The notes under the pieces were generated by a model that was not told the origin of the DNA, did not search any database, and saw only the letters and a list, made by a program, of their open reading frames with translations. From Bacteroidales bacterium (GTDB lineage: Bacteria; Bacteroidota; Bacteroidia; Bacteroidales; P3), in contig JAKSMO010000013.1 in assembly GCA_024400545.1 (NCBI GenBank), positions 1 to 47,579 of the forward strand: 47,579 bases of DNA. Reading direction: 5' to 3'. Shown one piece after another: positions 34,017 through 45,439 of this stretch. Numbering within the stretch: the first letter of the stretch is position 1; each line of letters begins with the position of its first letter. A program made the position numbers and the translations under genes.

Positions 34017-35075
34017 ATGGACACCAACCTCTACCCCATGAAATTCCTCCCCCTCTTCAAAAATACCGTATGGGGAGGCAACAAGATTAAAACCTTAGGT
34101 TTTGACTATTCCCCATTGCCCAATTGCGGTGAATTGTGGGCACTTTCCGGGGTGGAAGGCAACGAGTCGGTTATTGCCAACGGATTTCTGGAGGAGAGCA
34201 CTATCAACGAAGCCCTAGAAGTATATATGGGCGAGCTTATCGGTGAAAAGAATTTCGAACATTTTGGCACCACATTCCCTTTGTTACTGAAGATTATCGA
34301 TGCCAACTCTGACCTTTCCATACAGGTGCATCCCGACGATGCCTTGGCTCAAGAGCGTGGCATGGAGAATGGGAAAACCGAAATGTGGTATATCATGGAG
34401 GCCGACGAAGGTGCTCATTTGGTGGATGGCTTTTCCACGGCAGTGACTCCCGAAGAATATCAACAGTACCTGCAATTAAACAAACTGGAGAATATTCTTC
34501 ACATCGAGCAGGCACAGGCTGGCGATATGTTCTTCATCCCTGCCGGCCGTGTTCATGCTTTGGGCAAAGGACTTCTGCTGGCCGAAGTGCAGCAAAGCAG
34601 CGATTGCACCTACCGCATATACGATTACAACCGTCCTGGCCCCGACGGAAAGTTGCGCGAGTTGCACACCGCCGAAGCCATGGCCGCTATTGATTTTGCC
34701 GAGCTAAAAGATGGTAAAACACATTATAACTATCGCGAAAATATCACCACACAGCTGGCCGAATGCCCCTATTTCACCACCAATCTGCTGCCGCTGACAA
34801 AGCCCATGCGTAAAGACTTCTCCTCCCTCGATTCCTTTGTCATCTATCTTTGTGTGGAGGGTATTGGCGCCGTGAGCACGCTCGAAACCATTGTGCCTTT
34901 ACATGCAGGCGAATGTGTGCTGGTGCCCGCTGTAGCCACAGAAGTTGAACTATTTCCCGAAGGCCCCGCCAAATTTCTCGAAATCTTTATCGATCCCGAG
35001 AAATTAGTGGACAATGGGGTGAACCACGCCCAAGATTTAGACTGGATTGCAGAGTTCATGAAAGGAGGCGAATAG
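34017..35075 (+). CDS. manA: Mannose-6-phosphate isomerase, class I
   Basis: This is a zinc enzyme interconverting mannose-6-phosphate and fructose-6-phosphate in the cytoplasm. The opening KFLPLFKNTVWGGNKI and ELWALSG fit short type I isomerases. LSIQVHPDDALA carries the Gln/His zinc ligands, and FFIPAGRVHALGKGLLLAEVQQSSDCTYR the remaining active-site residues, with the YDYNRPG signature next. Length is 352; codon 8 (MKFLPLF) is an alternative start. The stop lies 14 bp from a displaced copy of the rsgA 3' end, the left boundary of the accessory island. Confidence 0.95.
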   Translation: MDTNLYPMKFLPLFKNTVWGGNKIKTLGFDYSPLPNCGELWALSGVEGNESVIANGFLEESTINEALEVYMGELIGEKNFEHFGTTFPLLLKIIDANSDLSIQVHPDDALAQERGMENGKTEMWYIMEADEGAHLVDGFSTAVTPEEYQQYLQLNKLENILHIEQAQAGDMFFIPAGRVHALGKGLLLAEVQQSSDCTYRIYDYNRPGPDGKLRELHTAEAMAAIDFAELKDGKTHYNYRENITTQLAECPYFTTNLLPLTKPMRKDFSSLDSFVIYLCVEGIGAVSTLETIVPLHAGECVLVPAVATEVELFPEGPAKFLEIFIDPEKLVDNGVNHAQDLDWIAEFMKGGE

Positions 35076-35089
35076 TAGGTCAAAATAGC

Positions 35090-35243
35090 CTACCTCGTCA
35101 CATTCCCGCCCTCAATCTGCTCGTAGATGCCGAGGTAGTTGTTGTAGCGTTCGGCGGAGATTTCTCCGCTATCAACAGCATCTTTCACAGCGCAGTGGGG
35201 CTCGTGGCGATGGGTGCAGTTGGCAAAGTGGCAGTCGTGGAGG
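35090..35243 (-). pseudogene. Displaced copy of the rsgA 3' end (tail copy 1, beside manA)
   Basis: About 150 bp repeat the last 50 codons of rsgA (40283-40436) with only about three mismatches. On the minus strand the text reads LHDCHFANCTHRHEPHC and runs on to GGNVTR and a stop (TAG rather than TGA). It contains the C-terminal zinc knuckle but has no 5' part; upstream of LHDC the similarity stops abruptly. Its position next to manA suggests that it is the original rsgA 3' end, left behind when DNA was inserted. Confidence 0.9.
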
Positions 35244-35504
35244 TTGACTTCAACATAGCCAATTCAACTGCCGAAAAACAATGTCGGACTGAAAGTTGAC
35301 AATACGGCAAATGTAAACATTTAGGCAACCCATTGGCGGAATTATTTTTTTTGCACATATTTGACATGGCCAAGGGGCAGACAGAGAGATAATTGACATA
35401 GGAGTTTTCTTTTTCACACAAATCCAAATATCAATTCGCCGCAGTCCCGTATGTGCGCCCTTTTTCACCCCAACATGAATGACTACTCGACCCACCCGTA
35501 CAGT

Positions 35505-35550
35505 GGACGGATATGGGATGGTAAAGGGACGGATATGGGACGGATATGGG
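35505..35550. repeat. Three copies of GGACGGATATGGG
   Basis: Identical 13-mers lie at 35505-35517, 35527-35539 and 35538-35550, the last two overlapping by 2 bp. Noncoding. Confidence 0.85.
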
Positions 35551-35564
35551 CTATGATGTGGAGC

Positions 35565-35640
35565 TACTGCCTTTTGTCACAAATTGATCTTGGTAAAAAC
35601 AAAAAAAACAGATCAATTCATCCAACAGGTTAAGGCAGTA
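35565..35640. repeat. Nested inverted repeats
   Basis: Outer 9-bp arms TACTGCCTT (35565-35573) / AAGGCAGTA (35632-35640) enclose inner 9-bp arms AATTGATCT (35582-35590) / AGATCAATT (35610-35618). All pairs are perfect. Confidence 0.75.
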
Positions 35641-35705
35641 TAATTATTAAGTGGGTTTTCAGATTCCCTTGAAAGCAGTTACGGCTGTTTCGCTGTCCCA
35701 CATCC

Positions 35706-35830
35706 CCGCCCTTCTCCCGTCCGTTATCCTATATTTATACCTTAGTTATACTATATTTATCCTATACCGAATAAGATAAATATAGTATAACTATAGGATA
35801 AATAAGGTAAAACTAGCAACGAAAGGGCGG
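35706..35830. repeat. Long hairpin element with perfect 19-bp core arms
   Basis: TAGTTATACTATATTTATC (35743-35761) and its exact complement (35775-35793) surround a 13-nt loop. GC-rich outer arms CCGCCCTT (35706-35713) and AAGGGCGG (35823-35830) close a roughly 125-bp element. It has the form of a miniature inverted-repeat element; no target duplication is obvious. Confidence 0.65.
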
Positions 35831-35947
35831 AACCAGTGCTATTTTAGTGGCTGCCGAGCAACTACGAGCTCTCATCCAAAATCGATCTAGAGCCTATAAA
35901 AAAACACTTATTTTTTCACAAAAAAATCCTCATTACAAAAAAGTTTG

Positions 35948-35955
35948 TACATTTG
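35948..35955 (+). promoter_or_regulatory. -7 promoter box of the candidate small RNA
   Basis: TACATTTG fits TAnnTTTG, directly followed by TAACACCG. No clear -33 box is visible. A start near 35962 is implied. Confidence 0.45.
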
Positions 35956-35961
35956 TAACAC

Positions 35962-36215
35962 CGATGCAGAGAGCAATTGCATCGCAATCAATTGAGAAAG
36001 CGCATTATAGCCTTATTCTTAACCTGTGAAACTTCGACAACTTCACTAAAACTAACAAGAATAAGGGTAGATGGATGCTAACTTTGTATGTACTCGTATA
36101 CCTTTACGATACATCTTAGTGGCGCTATTCACCCGTACCTTATTTGTTATTACAGGGAGTCGAAGCCCTACAGGTTAAAGTGAGGTCACAATGGATGGCT
36201 CCACTTTCTTTTTTT
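35962..36215 (+). ncRNA. Candidate structured small RNA or long leader upstream of the LRR gene
   Basis: Between the -7 box at 35948 and a hairpin ending in T7 at 36215 lie about 250 nt with extensive pairing. CCTTATTCTT (36011-36020) pairs with AAGAATAAGG (36057-36066). TAACCTGT (36020-36027) with ACAGGTTA (36170-36177) and CTTCGAC (36032-36038) with GTCGAAG (36159-36165) form a long-range closing stem. The final AAAGTGAG (36177-36184) / CTCCACTTT (36199-36207) plus T-run looks like an intrinsic terminator. No known family is recognised. It could act in trans or as an attenuating leader for the gene at 36260. Confidence 0.4.
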
Positions 36216-36259
36216 ATCAACATCAAACTAGACTTAGAGCCAAAGTCTATAGATTGATT

Positions 36260-37320
36260 ATGAAAAAGGTATTGCTTACCATGCTATTCCTCGTATCAAT
36301 GTTGTGTACATACGCGCAACGTAAGGAAACAATTAAACTGCCATCGGGTCAAGAAGTCATTGTCAAATTGTTCGATGACGATGAATTATCTATTCTAGGG
36401 CCTGTTGACAAGAACATCTCAGGGGTGCTGGACTTTACGTTACAGACAGACTCGCCTGGTTTGATGACAATGCGTTTAAAGATTGTAGTAATATTACTGA
36501 GGTAAAAATTAATGTCAAGGAATTCGGCTGTATATTCCCTAGTGCTTTTGAAAACTGTTCGTCGCTAAAGAAGGTTTCAATACAAGCTGAAATAGGTAAA
36601 ATCAATATTGGTAGCAAAGCCTTTTATAATTGCTCCTCTCTTGAAGAAGTACACTTTTCGATAGCAACGATACCAGTATCAGACGTCTACACGCATGAGA
36701 ATAGGTTTATTGGAGAACGTGCTTTTGAAAAATGTCGGAAACTAAAAGCTATAAATCTAGAAGAAATAAAAAAAATTGATAATGCTGCTTTTGGCGATTG
36801 CTCTTCTTTAGAATCCATAAACCTACAATCAATAATTGAACTTAGAGTGAATGCTTTCTGTGGCTGTAGTAATCTAACAACAGTCAAACTTCCCAATCAC
36901 TATATTGAGTTAGATTATATTCCCCCATTTCATAATTGTTTCAAACTATCGAATGAAACAAAAAGGAACATGATTTCTTGGGCTCAAAAATATTGCCCAC
37001 CTAAGAAAAAAACGCCTTGTTATCTTAGTTTCATAGACTCAAGAGGTATTTATATTACCTTGGTAATACCTAGCCAAAAACGATGTGAAGTCAAAATAAA
37101 TAATAGCCGGTATTATGGAACATGGGAATATAGCGGTGATTACTTTTGGATTGACTTTGACCCTAGTGATTGTCCAACAATTGCGTTCAACGGATCTGTT
37201 GCAAAAAGAACGCGCCTGTATGTATCTTCAAATTTAAAGAACATCGGAGTAAGTGCCATAGCTACGCAATCCCAAAATCCTAAACTAACTTATAGATTGG
37301 CAACTACTCTCGCTTTCTAA
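36260..37320 (+). pseudogene. BspA-like leucine-rich-repeat protein, frameshifted
   Basis: The gene starts at ATG 36260 with a signal peptide (KKVLLTMLFLVSMLCTYAQ) and runs about 60 codons. Its frame then fails (stop at 36503-36505), while a neighbouring frame takes over near 36440-36460 and stays open to the stop at 37320. Joined, the product has about 350 residues: a signal peptide, at least six LRR_5 repeats of the form AFxxCxxLxxxxL (AFENCSSLKKVSI, AFYNCSSLEEVHF, AFGDCSSLESINL, AFCGCSNLTTVKL) and a beta-rich C-terminal domain with no T9SS tail seen. BspA-like proteins act in adhesion. No slippery heptamer is obvious at the junction, so a disabling indel or a sequence error is likelier than programmed frameshifting. 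Confidence 0.8.
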
Positions 37321-37361
37321 TTTCCCGAATAATTATTCACATACTCAAACGACCACGATAA

Positions 37362-37413
37362 ATGGAACTGGACTGTATTTGCCAATTATCTAAGAAATTC
37401 AGTTCAGTTCCAT
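37362..37413. repeat. Inverted repeat upstream of the deaminase-like gene
   Basis: ATGGAACTGGACTG (37362-37375) and CAGTTCAGTTCCAT (37400-37413) pair over 14 positions with a single G-T pair and a 24-nt loop. It lies 42 bp after the LRR frame and 28 bp before the next start, so it may be a terminator, an operator or a leader hairpin. Confidence 0.55.
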
Positions 37414-37441
37414 ATTTGTCATTCTTCATCTTCTCAATGTT

Positions 37442-38197
37442 ATGTACCCTAATTGGATTCAGAATGTTTTGGATTTTCACAAGGCTCTAGTGGAATTAAA
37501 ATGCTTGCGGAACAAATTAGAACAGTACCCTCAATTATATCGAAGTTGGATACAAACCACCATGCTAAGTGGATGCTATGCACTATTTTTTGATGGTACT
37601 CATATGCCATTCTCTTTTCACCCTGCTTCATGCCACAAAGATTGTAGCAAATGCCAAGATAAGTTTTGCTATTTGAGCCCTAAATTGAAGGGGAAGAACG
37701 GAGTATCGACTGCTCTCAATGTACATGGTTTGATGCAATTTCCCATACTCATTTTTTGCCAACATATCAGGAACGAAGTGGCATTGTCATACACAAATCC
37801 CAATAAGAGGGAAGCATATCCAGCAATGGCTGTGGCTTGCCGCAAGCATGGAGACTGGATAATTGAAAGGGACTATACGGGAACATCTGATTGCGGAAAT
37901 CCTAGCACAGTACTTGTGGCGAAAAACACTGATGAGAAAAACTTCTGCGAGAAATTAAGCAGTGCACTAACAAATCGAACCCAAAGTCAGATTGGGCAGA
38001 AAACAGCCTCTTGCAATAACCCAGTTGGACATTGCGCCGAACCGCACGCAGCTAATAAAGTTATGGTTCGAACCAATTGTGATGTTGACGATTTAGAATT
38101 CAGTTTAGCGGTCAGACCAAGAACCCTTGTGGCCCATGATTATTGTAATAACTGTAAAACTGTTTTCCCTTTTTGTAATAACAATCCTATAAAATGA
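37442..38197 (+). CDS. Putative deaminase-fold protein (CAE...CxxC), first gene of an overlapping pair
   Basis: I do not recognise the full-length family. In its C-terminal part, HCAEPHAANKVM (Cys198-Ala-Glu200) is followed by a strand (LEFSLAVRPRT) and YCNNCK (Cys235, Cys238). This order and spacing fit the zinc site of the cytidine-deaminase-like fold, where Cys or His, a catalytic Glu and a CxxC pair bind zinc. The YwqJ-like bacterial toxin deaminases are one family to compare. The N-terminal half has a separate cysteine cluster (C64, C68, C71, C76) that could bind a second metal. There is no signal peptide. It has 251 residues and its TGA stop overlaps the ATG of the next gene by 4 bp. 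Function (effector, nucleotide deaminase or other) is inferred only. Confidence 0.6.
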   Translation: MYPNWIQNVLDFHKALVELKCLRNKLEQYPQLYRSWIQTTMLSGCYALFFDGTHMPFSFHPASCHKDCSKCQDKFCYLSPKLKGKNGVSTALNVHGLMQFPILIFCQHIRNEVALSYTNPNKREAYPAMAVACRKHGDWIIERDYTGTSDCGNPSTVLVAKNTDEKNFCEKLSSALTNRTQSQIGQKTASCNNPVGHCAEPHAANKVMVRTNCDVDDLEFSLAVRPRTLVAHDYCNNCKTVFPFCNNNPIK

Positions 38198-38706
38198 AAC
38201 AAAGTGACAAGATGAGCAACTACGACGAGAACTATGCCCACACACACGACATTGATTTATTCTGTTTAGATAAAAATGGGAACCCTATTCATATTGCCTC
38301 AAACGGTTCACTGATAGCAATATACTTTGATGAGGAAAGGAATGCAGATATTCTCAATAAAATCCTAAGTAGAGAGACCCAATCTAACAAAGAAGTAATA
38401 AACCAGAGAGCTATTGTTGGCACAATCTTAGACCACGCTCACTTTTTCTTTGATAGGGAAACAGCAATAGAAAGCTATTTGTCCTCATTCTCAATGATGG
38501 CACAGCTTGGTTTTTGTTCATACGATGTGATTGGAGAGAAAGACAACCAATTTTATTGTGCAAAAATAGCAGCCCCTAAAAACAACAATGAAAACAACTC
38601 CCCAAATTTTCCAGAACTACCGGTTGAGTGTAAATTGTTGATGTTGAACAGAAATGTGGACGTACAAAATTACTATGCTTCGAAGGACAATAATACTGAA
38701 GAATAA
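38194..38706 (+). CDS. Unknown partner protein of the deaminase-like gene
   Basis: A 170-residue acidic, soluble protein with no signal peptide, no membrane helix and no motif I recognise. It starts by a 4-bp ATGA overlap with the deaminase-like gene (an alternative ATG is at codon 7), so the two are translated together. A central block (AIVGTILDHAHFFFDRETAIES) is helical and the C-terminal 40 residues are Asn-rich. Small acidic proteins encoded directly downstream of deaminase effectors are often immunity proteins, which makes that role possible here; nothing in the sequence proves it. Confidence 0.6.
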   Translation: MKQSDKMSNYDENYAHTHDIDLFCLDKNGNPIHIASNGSLIAIYFDEERNADILNKILSRETQSNKEVINQRAIVGTILDHAHFFFDRETAIESYLSSFSMMAQLGFCSYDVIGEKDNQFYCAKIAAPKNNNENNSPNFPELPVECKLLMLNRNVDVQNYYASKDNNTEE

Positions 38707-38763
38707 GAAATAACCACAAAACTCAAACCACTAAATATCTTCACTTTTACAAGAAGGAAAGGG

Positions 38764-38791
38764 CTCTTCTATTCATAATCGAATAGAAGAG
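38764..38791. terminator. Hairpin after the deaminase-like pair
   Basis: CTCTTCTATTC (38764-38774) and GAATAGAAGAG (38781-38791) form a perfect 11-bp stem with a 6-nt loop, 57 bp after the last stop. No strong T run follows. The inner TCTATTC / GAATAGA halves are the same as those in the Fic leader palindrome. Confidence 0.5.
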
Positions 38792-38880
38792 TTCTTGCAA
38801 TCTATGCATAAGGAATAATACAGAACCTAAAGGATACCGATAATATGTTAATGCATAAATACGGGAACTGTCTCGTCAAA

Positions 38881-38929
38881 TCACCTTGTCACATTGCCAC
38901 CCTCGATCTGCTCGTAGATGCCAAGGTAG
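38881..38929 (-). pseudogene. Short copy of the rsgA 3' end (tail copy 2)
   Basis: 49 bp match the last 16 codons of rsgA with about three mismatches. On the minus strand they read YLGIYEQIEGGNVTR and a TGA stop. It shares the TCACCTTGTCAC end with the functional rsgA copy and not the CTACCTCGTCAC end of copy 1. It divides the accessory island into two modules. Confidence 0.85.
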
Positions 38930-39021
38930 AATTTATTGGTATAGTACAGTGTGCCCAATATTTGCAGCAACATTTTCGTTGCCTATTATAGCTCTATTTC
39001 AAGAGAATTAGAACAAAAAAA

Positions 39022-39051
39022 TTGTCAATCCAAAAATTATCCGTACCTTTG
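39022..39051 (+). promoter_or_regulatory. Promoter of the Fic gene
   Basis: TTG (39022-39024), 19 nt, then TACCTTTG (39044-39051), a consensus Bacteroidetes promoter. Transcription would start near 39058, just before the palindromic operator. Confidence 0.7.
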
Positions 39052-39065
39052 CATTTGAGAAATAT

Positions 39066-39126
39066 GAATAGAATAATTGCGCTAATCTATTCAAATCATG
39101 AATAGATTAGCACTTATTATCTATTC
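39066..39126. promoter_or_regulatory. Symmetric four-half-site palindrome in the Fic leader (putative operator)
   Basis: Inner arms GCTAATCTATTC (39081-39092) / GAATAGATTAGC (39100-39111) and outer half-sites GAATAGA (39066-39072) / TCTATTC (39120-39126) are both centred exactly on 39096. The whole lies between the promoter and the ATG at 39151, where a bound repressor would block transcription. Confidence 0.7.
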
Positions 39127-39150
39127 AAAAAAAAGGTTATACGCAGCAAT

Positions 39151-40260
39151 ATGAGACACCCAATTTGGATATGGCAACAGCCTGACTGGCCGAATTTCAC
39201 ATGGAATAATCAGTTAATTCTTCCACTGCTGACCGCTACCAGCAAGAAACAAGGAGAACTAGTAGGAACATTAAAGGCACTAGGATTTGATATGCAACTA
39301 GACACTGCCTTGGAAAATATGACCGAGGATTTGGTGCGTTCATCGGAGATTGAAGGTGTGTTGCTTAACGAGAACCATGTGCGCTCAAGCATAGCTCGCA
39401 ACCTTGGCCTTCCCAATGAGGGGATGCCTTCTCCCGACCATTACACCGAAGGTATTGTTAATGTAATGATGGACGCCATAAGAAAAGCCCAAGAGCCTAT
39501 TACCTCCGATGATATTTTTCGGTGGCATGCTGCACTTTTCCCTTTAGGACGGAGCGGTGGCTACAAGATTACAGTAGCCCAATGGCGAGAAGGAACTGAA
39601 CCAATGATGATTGTGAGCGGAGCCTTAGGCAAAGAGAAGATTCATTATATTGCCCCTGAAAGTAAAGATGTGTCCCAACTAATGGAGGAATTACTTAATT
39701 GGGTTAATACCAAAGATAATACTCCAGATATCATCAAATCAGCCATAGCCCATCTTTGGTTCGTTGTCATTCACCCTCTTGATGATGGCAACGGCCGAAT
39801 AGCAAGAACTATCTCTGACGTGTTGCTCTCAAAGTCCGACGGGATGCCACATCGATATTACAGTATGTCGGCAGCAATCTTGAATCGCAAGAAAAGCTAT
39901 TACGAGATACTGGAACACACATCGATGGGAAGCATGGATATAACCGAATGGTTGGTCTGGTTTTTGGAAACACTTGACCATGCTATAAGTGATTCGCTGT
40001 CAAGAATTGAGCGCACCTTGAAGAAGTCTCAATTCTGGCAAAGACACGCTGAGAACTCATTCAACGATCGCCAGCGAAAGGTCATCAACCGTATGTTAGA
40101 TGGCATTGAGGGGAAAATGACAACAAGCAAATGGGCTAAAATGACACACACTTCACAGCCAACTGCTTTTCGTGACATTGAGGATCTAATCAACAAAAGA
40201 ATCTTATCAAAAGCAGAGGAAGGTGGACGAAGCACAAATTATATATTGGTTGACAAGTAA
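39151..40260 (+). CDS. Fic family protein (DUF4172-Fic-winged helix)
   Basis: Fic proteins usually transfer AMP from ATP to a hydroxyl side chain of a target. Here the N-terminal WIWQQPDWPNFTWN is a DUF4172 start. The Fic motif H208-PLDDGNGRIAR is complete, including the catalytic His, Asn and Arg. An inhibitory helix S-x-x-x-E-G is seen at S64-G69 (SSEIEG), upstream of the Fic core. It makes this a class II Fic whose activity is held down in cis. The C-terminal 70 residues (from NDRQRKVINRML) resemble a winged helix-turn-helix, so the protein may bind the palindrome in its own leader. It has 369 residues. It lies alone in module B between rsgA tail copies 2 and 3. Confidence 0.93.
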   Translation: MRHPIWIWQQPDWPNFTWNNQLILPLLTATSKKQGELVGTLKALGFDMQLDTALENMTEDLVRSSEIEGVLLNENHVRSSIARNLGLPNEGMPSPDHYTEGIVNVMMDAIRKAQEPITSDDIFRWHAALFPLGRSGGYKITVAQWREGTEPMMIVSGALGKEKIHYIAPESKDVSQLMEELLNWVNTKDNTPDIIKSAIAHLWFVVIHPLDDGNGRIARTISDVLLSKSDGMPHRYYSMSAAILNRKKSYYEILEHTSMGSMDITEWLVWFLETLDHAISDSLSRIERTLKKSQFWQRHAENSFNDRQRKVINRMLDGIEGKMTTSKWAKMTHTSQPTAFRDIEDLINKRILSKAEEGGRSTNYILVDK

Positions 40261-40282
40261 ATAAGAGCATCATCCCGACCCC

Positions 40283-41254
40283 TCACCTTGTCACATTCCC
40301 ACCCTCAATCTGCTCGTAGATGCCGAGGTAGTTATTGTAGCGTTCGGCGGAGATTTCTCCGCTATCAACAGCATCTTTCACAGCGCAGTGGGGCTCGTGG
40401 CGATGGGTGCAGTTGGCAAAGTGGCAGTCGTGGAGGACGCGTCGCATCTCGGGAAAGAAATGGGAGAGTTCCTCGGGCTTGAAATCCACCATGCCAAACT
40501 CTTTAATTCCCGGACTGTCAATGAGTCGTGAGCAACGCCCATCGGCCAATGGCAGAGCGAACATTTCGGCAAAGGTAGTGGTGTGCTTACCCTTCATGCT
40601 CCATTCGCTCACATCGCCCACCCGCAAATCCAATCCAGGCGAAATAGCATTCATCAAGGCAGATTTACCCACGCCTGAATGGCCCGAGAATAACACGGTT
40701 TGTCCGGCAATAAGTGCTCTCAACTCGTCAATTCCATCGCCTTTGTGCGCACTCACGGCATACACCTCGTAGCCGGCCTTCTCATATATGGCCTTCAACT
40801 CATTGTGAATTTCCCATAACGTTTCATCGTAAAGGTCCACCTTGTTCATAACAATGCAAGCCGGTATGTGATAAGCCTCTGCCGTTACGAGCAGTCGATC
40901 GATAAAACCAGTGGAAGTACGAGGAAAACCGAGTGTGGCAACAATGCACAAACGGTCAATATTTGAAGCAATTACATGCGTCTGTTTGCTCAGCTTTGTG
41001 GCTTTGCGAACAATATAGTTTCTTCTGTCGTGCACCATGCTGATAACGCCACTACCATCGTCCTGCAACTCATAATCTACGTAGTCGCCTACTGCCACAG
41101 GGTTAGTCTGTTTGTTGCCCCTCAGGCGATAGTTGCCTCTCAGCCTACAATCCACCATTGCGGTTTCCCAATCCTGTGCCGTTGGCGTGTTGCCGTTGTC
41201 AGTTGGCAGCACCTTATACCAGCTGCCCGTAGTGCGTGTCACTAGTCCAACCAT
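40283..41254 (-). CDS. rsgA: Ribosome small subunit-dependent GTPase A
   Basis: RsgA is a circularly permuted GTPase that matures the 30S subunit. An N-terminal OB-fold is followed by the permuted G motifs in the order G4 (MNKVDLYD), G1 (GHSGVGKSALMN) and G3 (DSPGIKEFG). The C-terminal zinc knuckle reads CHFANCTHRHEPHC, and the protein ends EGGNVTR. Length 323, intact. Its last 50 codons are duplicated at 35090-35243 and partly at 38881-38929, so the present 3' end was probably supplied by inserted DNA. Confidence 0.96.
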   Translation of the reverse strand: MVGLVTRTTGSWYKVLPTDNGNTPTAQDWETAMVDCRLRGNYRLRGNKQTNPVAVGDYVDYELQDDGSGVISMVHDRRNYIVRKATKLSKQTHVIASNIDRLCIVATLGFPRTSTGFIDRLLVTAEAYHIPACIVMNKVDLYDETLWEIHNELKAIYEKAGYEVYAVSAHKGDGIDELRALIAGQTVLFSGHSGVGKSALMNAISPGLDLRVGDVSEWSMKGKHTTTFAEMFALPLADGRCSRLIDSPGIKEFGMVDFKPEELSHFFPEMRRVLHDCHFANCTHRHEPHCAVKDAVDSGEISAERYNNYLGIYEQIEGGNVTR

Positions 41255-41384
41255 AAAGTCTCAAATTCAATTATTGTCAATAAGTAACGCACCACCATTA
41301 ATTTTATTTCATGGCGTGTCATCTTTCTCTGTATTTGTGCCCCAATCGTGCCGATAACAGAGAGCTTTGGCAGTGGAGGTAAGG

Positions 41385-41420
41385 CAAGTCTGCCACCTCG
41401 CAGGATCCGTGGCAGACTTG
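41385..41420. repeat. Hairpin between rsgA and the beta-galactosidase gene
   Basis: CAAGTCTGCCAC (41385-41396) and GTGGCAGACTTG (41409-41420) pair perfectly over 12 bp with a 12-nt loop. No T run follows. It lies about 60 bp upstream of the beta-galactosidase promoter box and may be a regulatory site. Confidence 0.55.
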
Positions 41421-41441
41421 AGCGAATTGGCTTTAAATTAA

Positions 41442-45431
<3,990 letters not shown>

Positions 45432-45439
45432 GCAAACCA

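Larger units (their letters stand above)
35244..36259. other. Hairpin-rich noncoding stretch at the left of the accessory island
   Basis: About 1 kb with no convincing gene; small open frames here lack any recognisable content. It holds a direct repeat of GGACGGATATGGG (35505, 35527, 35538), nested inverted repeats at 35565-35640, a long hairpin at 35706-35830 and a candidate small RNA at about 35962-36215. Confidence 0.6.

Noticed and set aside
35505-35550. Possible CRISPR array from the repeated 13-mers
   Set aside because: Repeats are too short, partly overlapping, without regular spacers, and no cas genes are present.
35451-35633. 60-codon frame in the island's left flank
   Set aside because: It runs through the GGACGGATATGGG repeats and a hairpin arm, has no recognisable start context and shows no protein-like composition.
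35962-36215. 6S RNA, tmRNA or retron msr-msd as identity of the candidate RNA
   Set aside because: No tmRNA-type tRNA-like end, no reverse transcriptase nearby, and no clear 6S central bubble; location in an accessory module also argues against housekeeping RNAs.
35244-40282. Integrase, transposase or plasmid genes for the accessory island
   Set aside because: None found: the only coding content is the LRR gene, the deaminase-like pair and Fic. The insertion mechanism therefore stays open.
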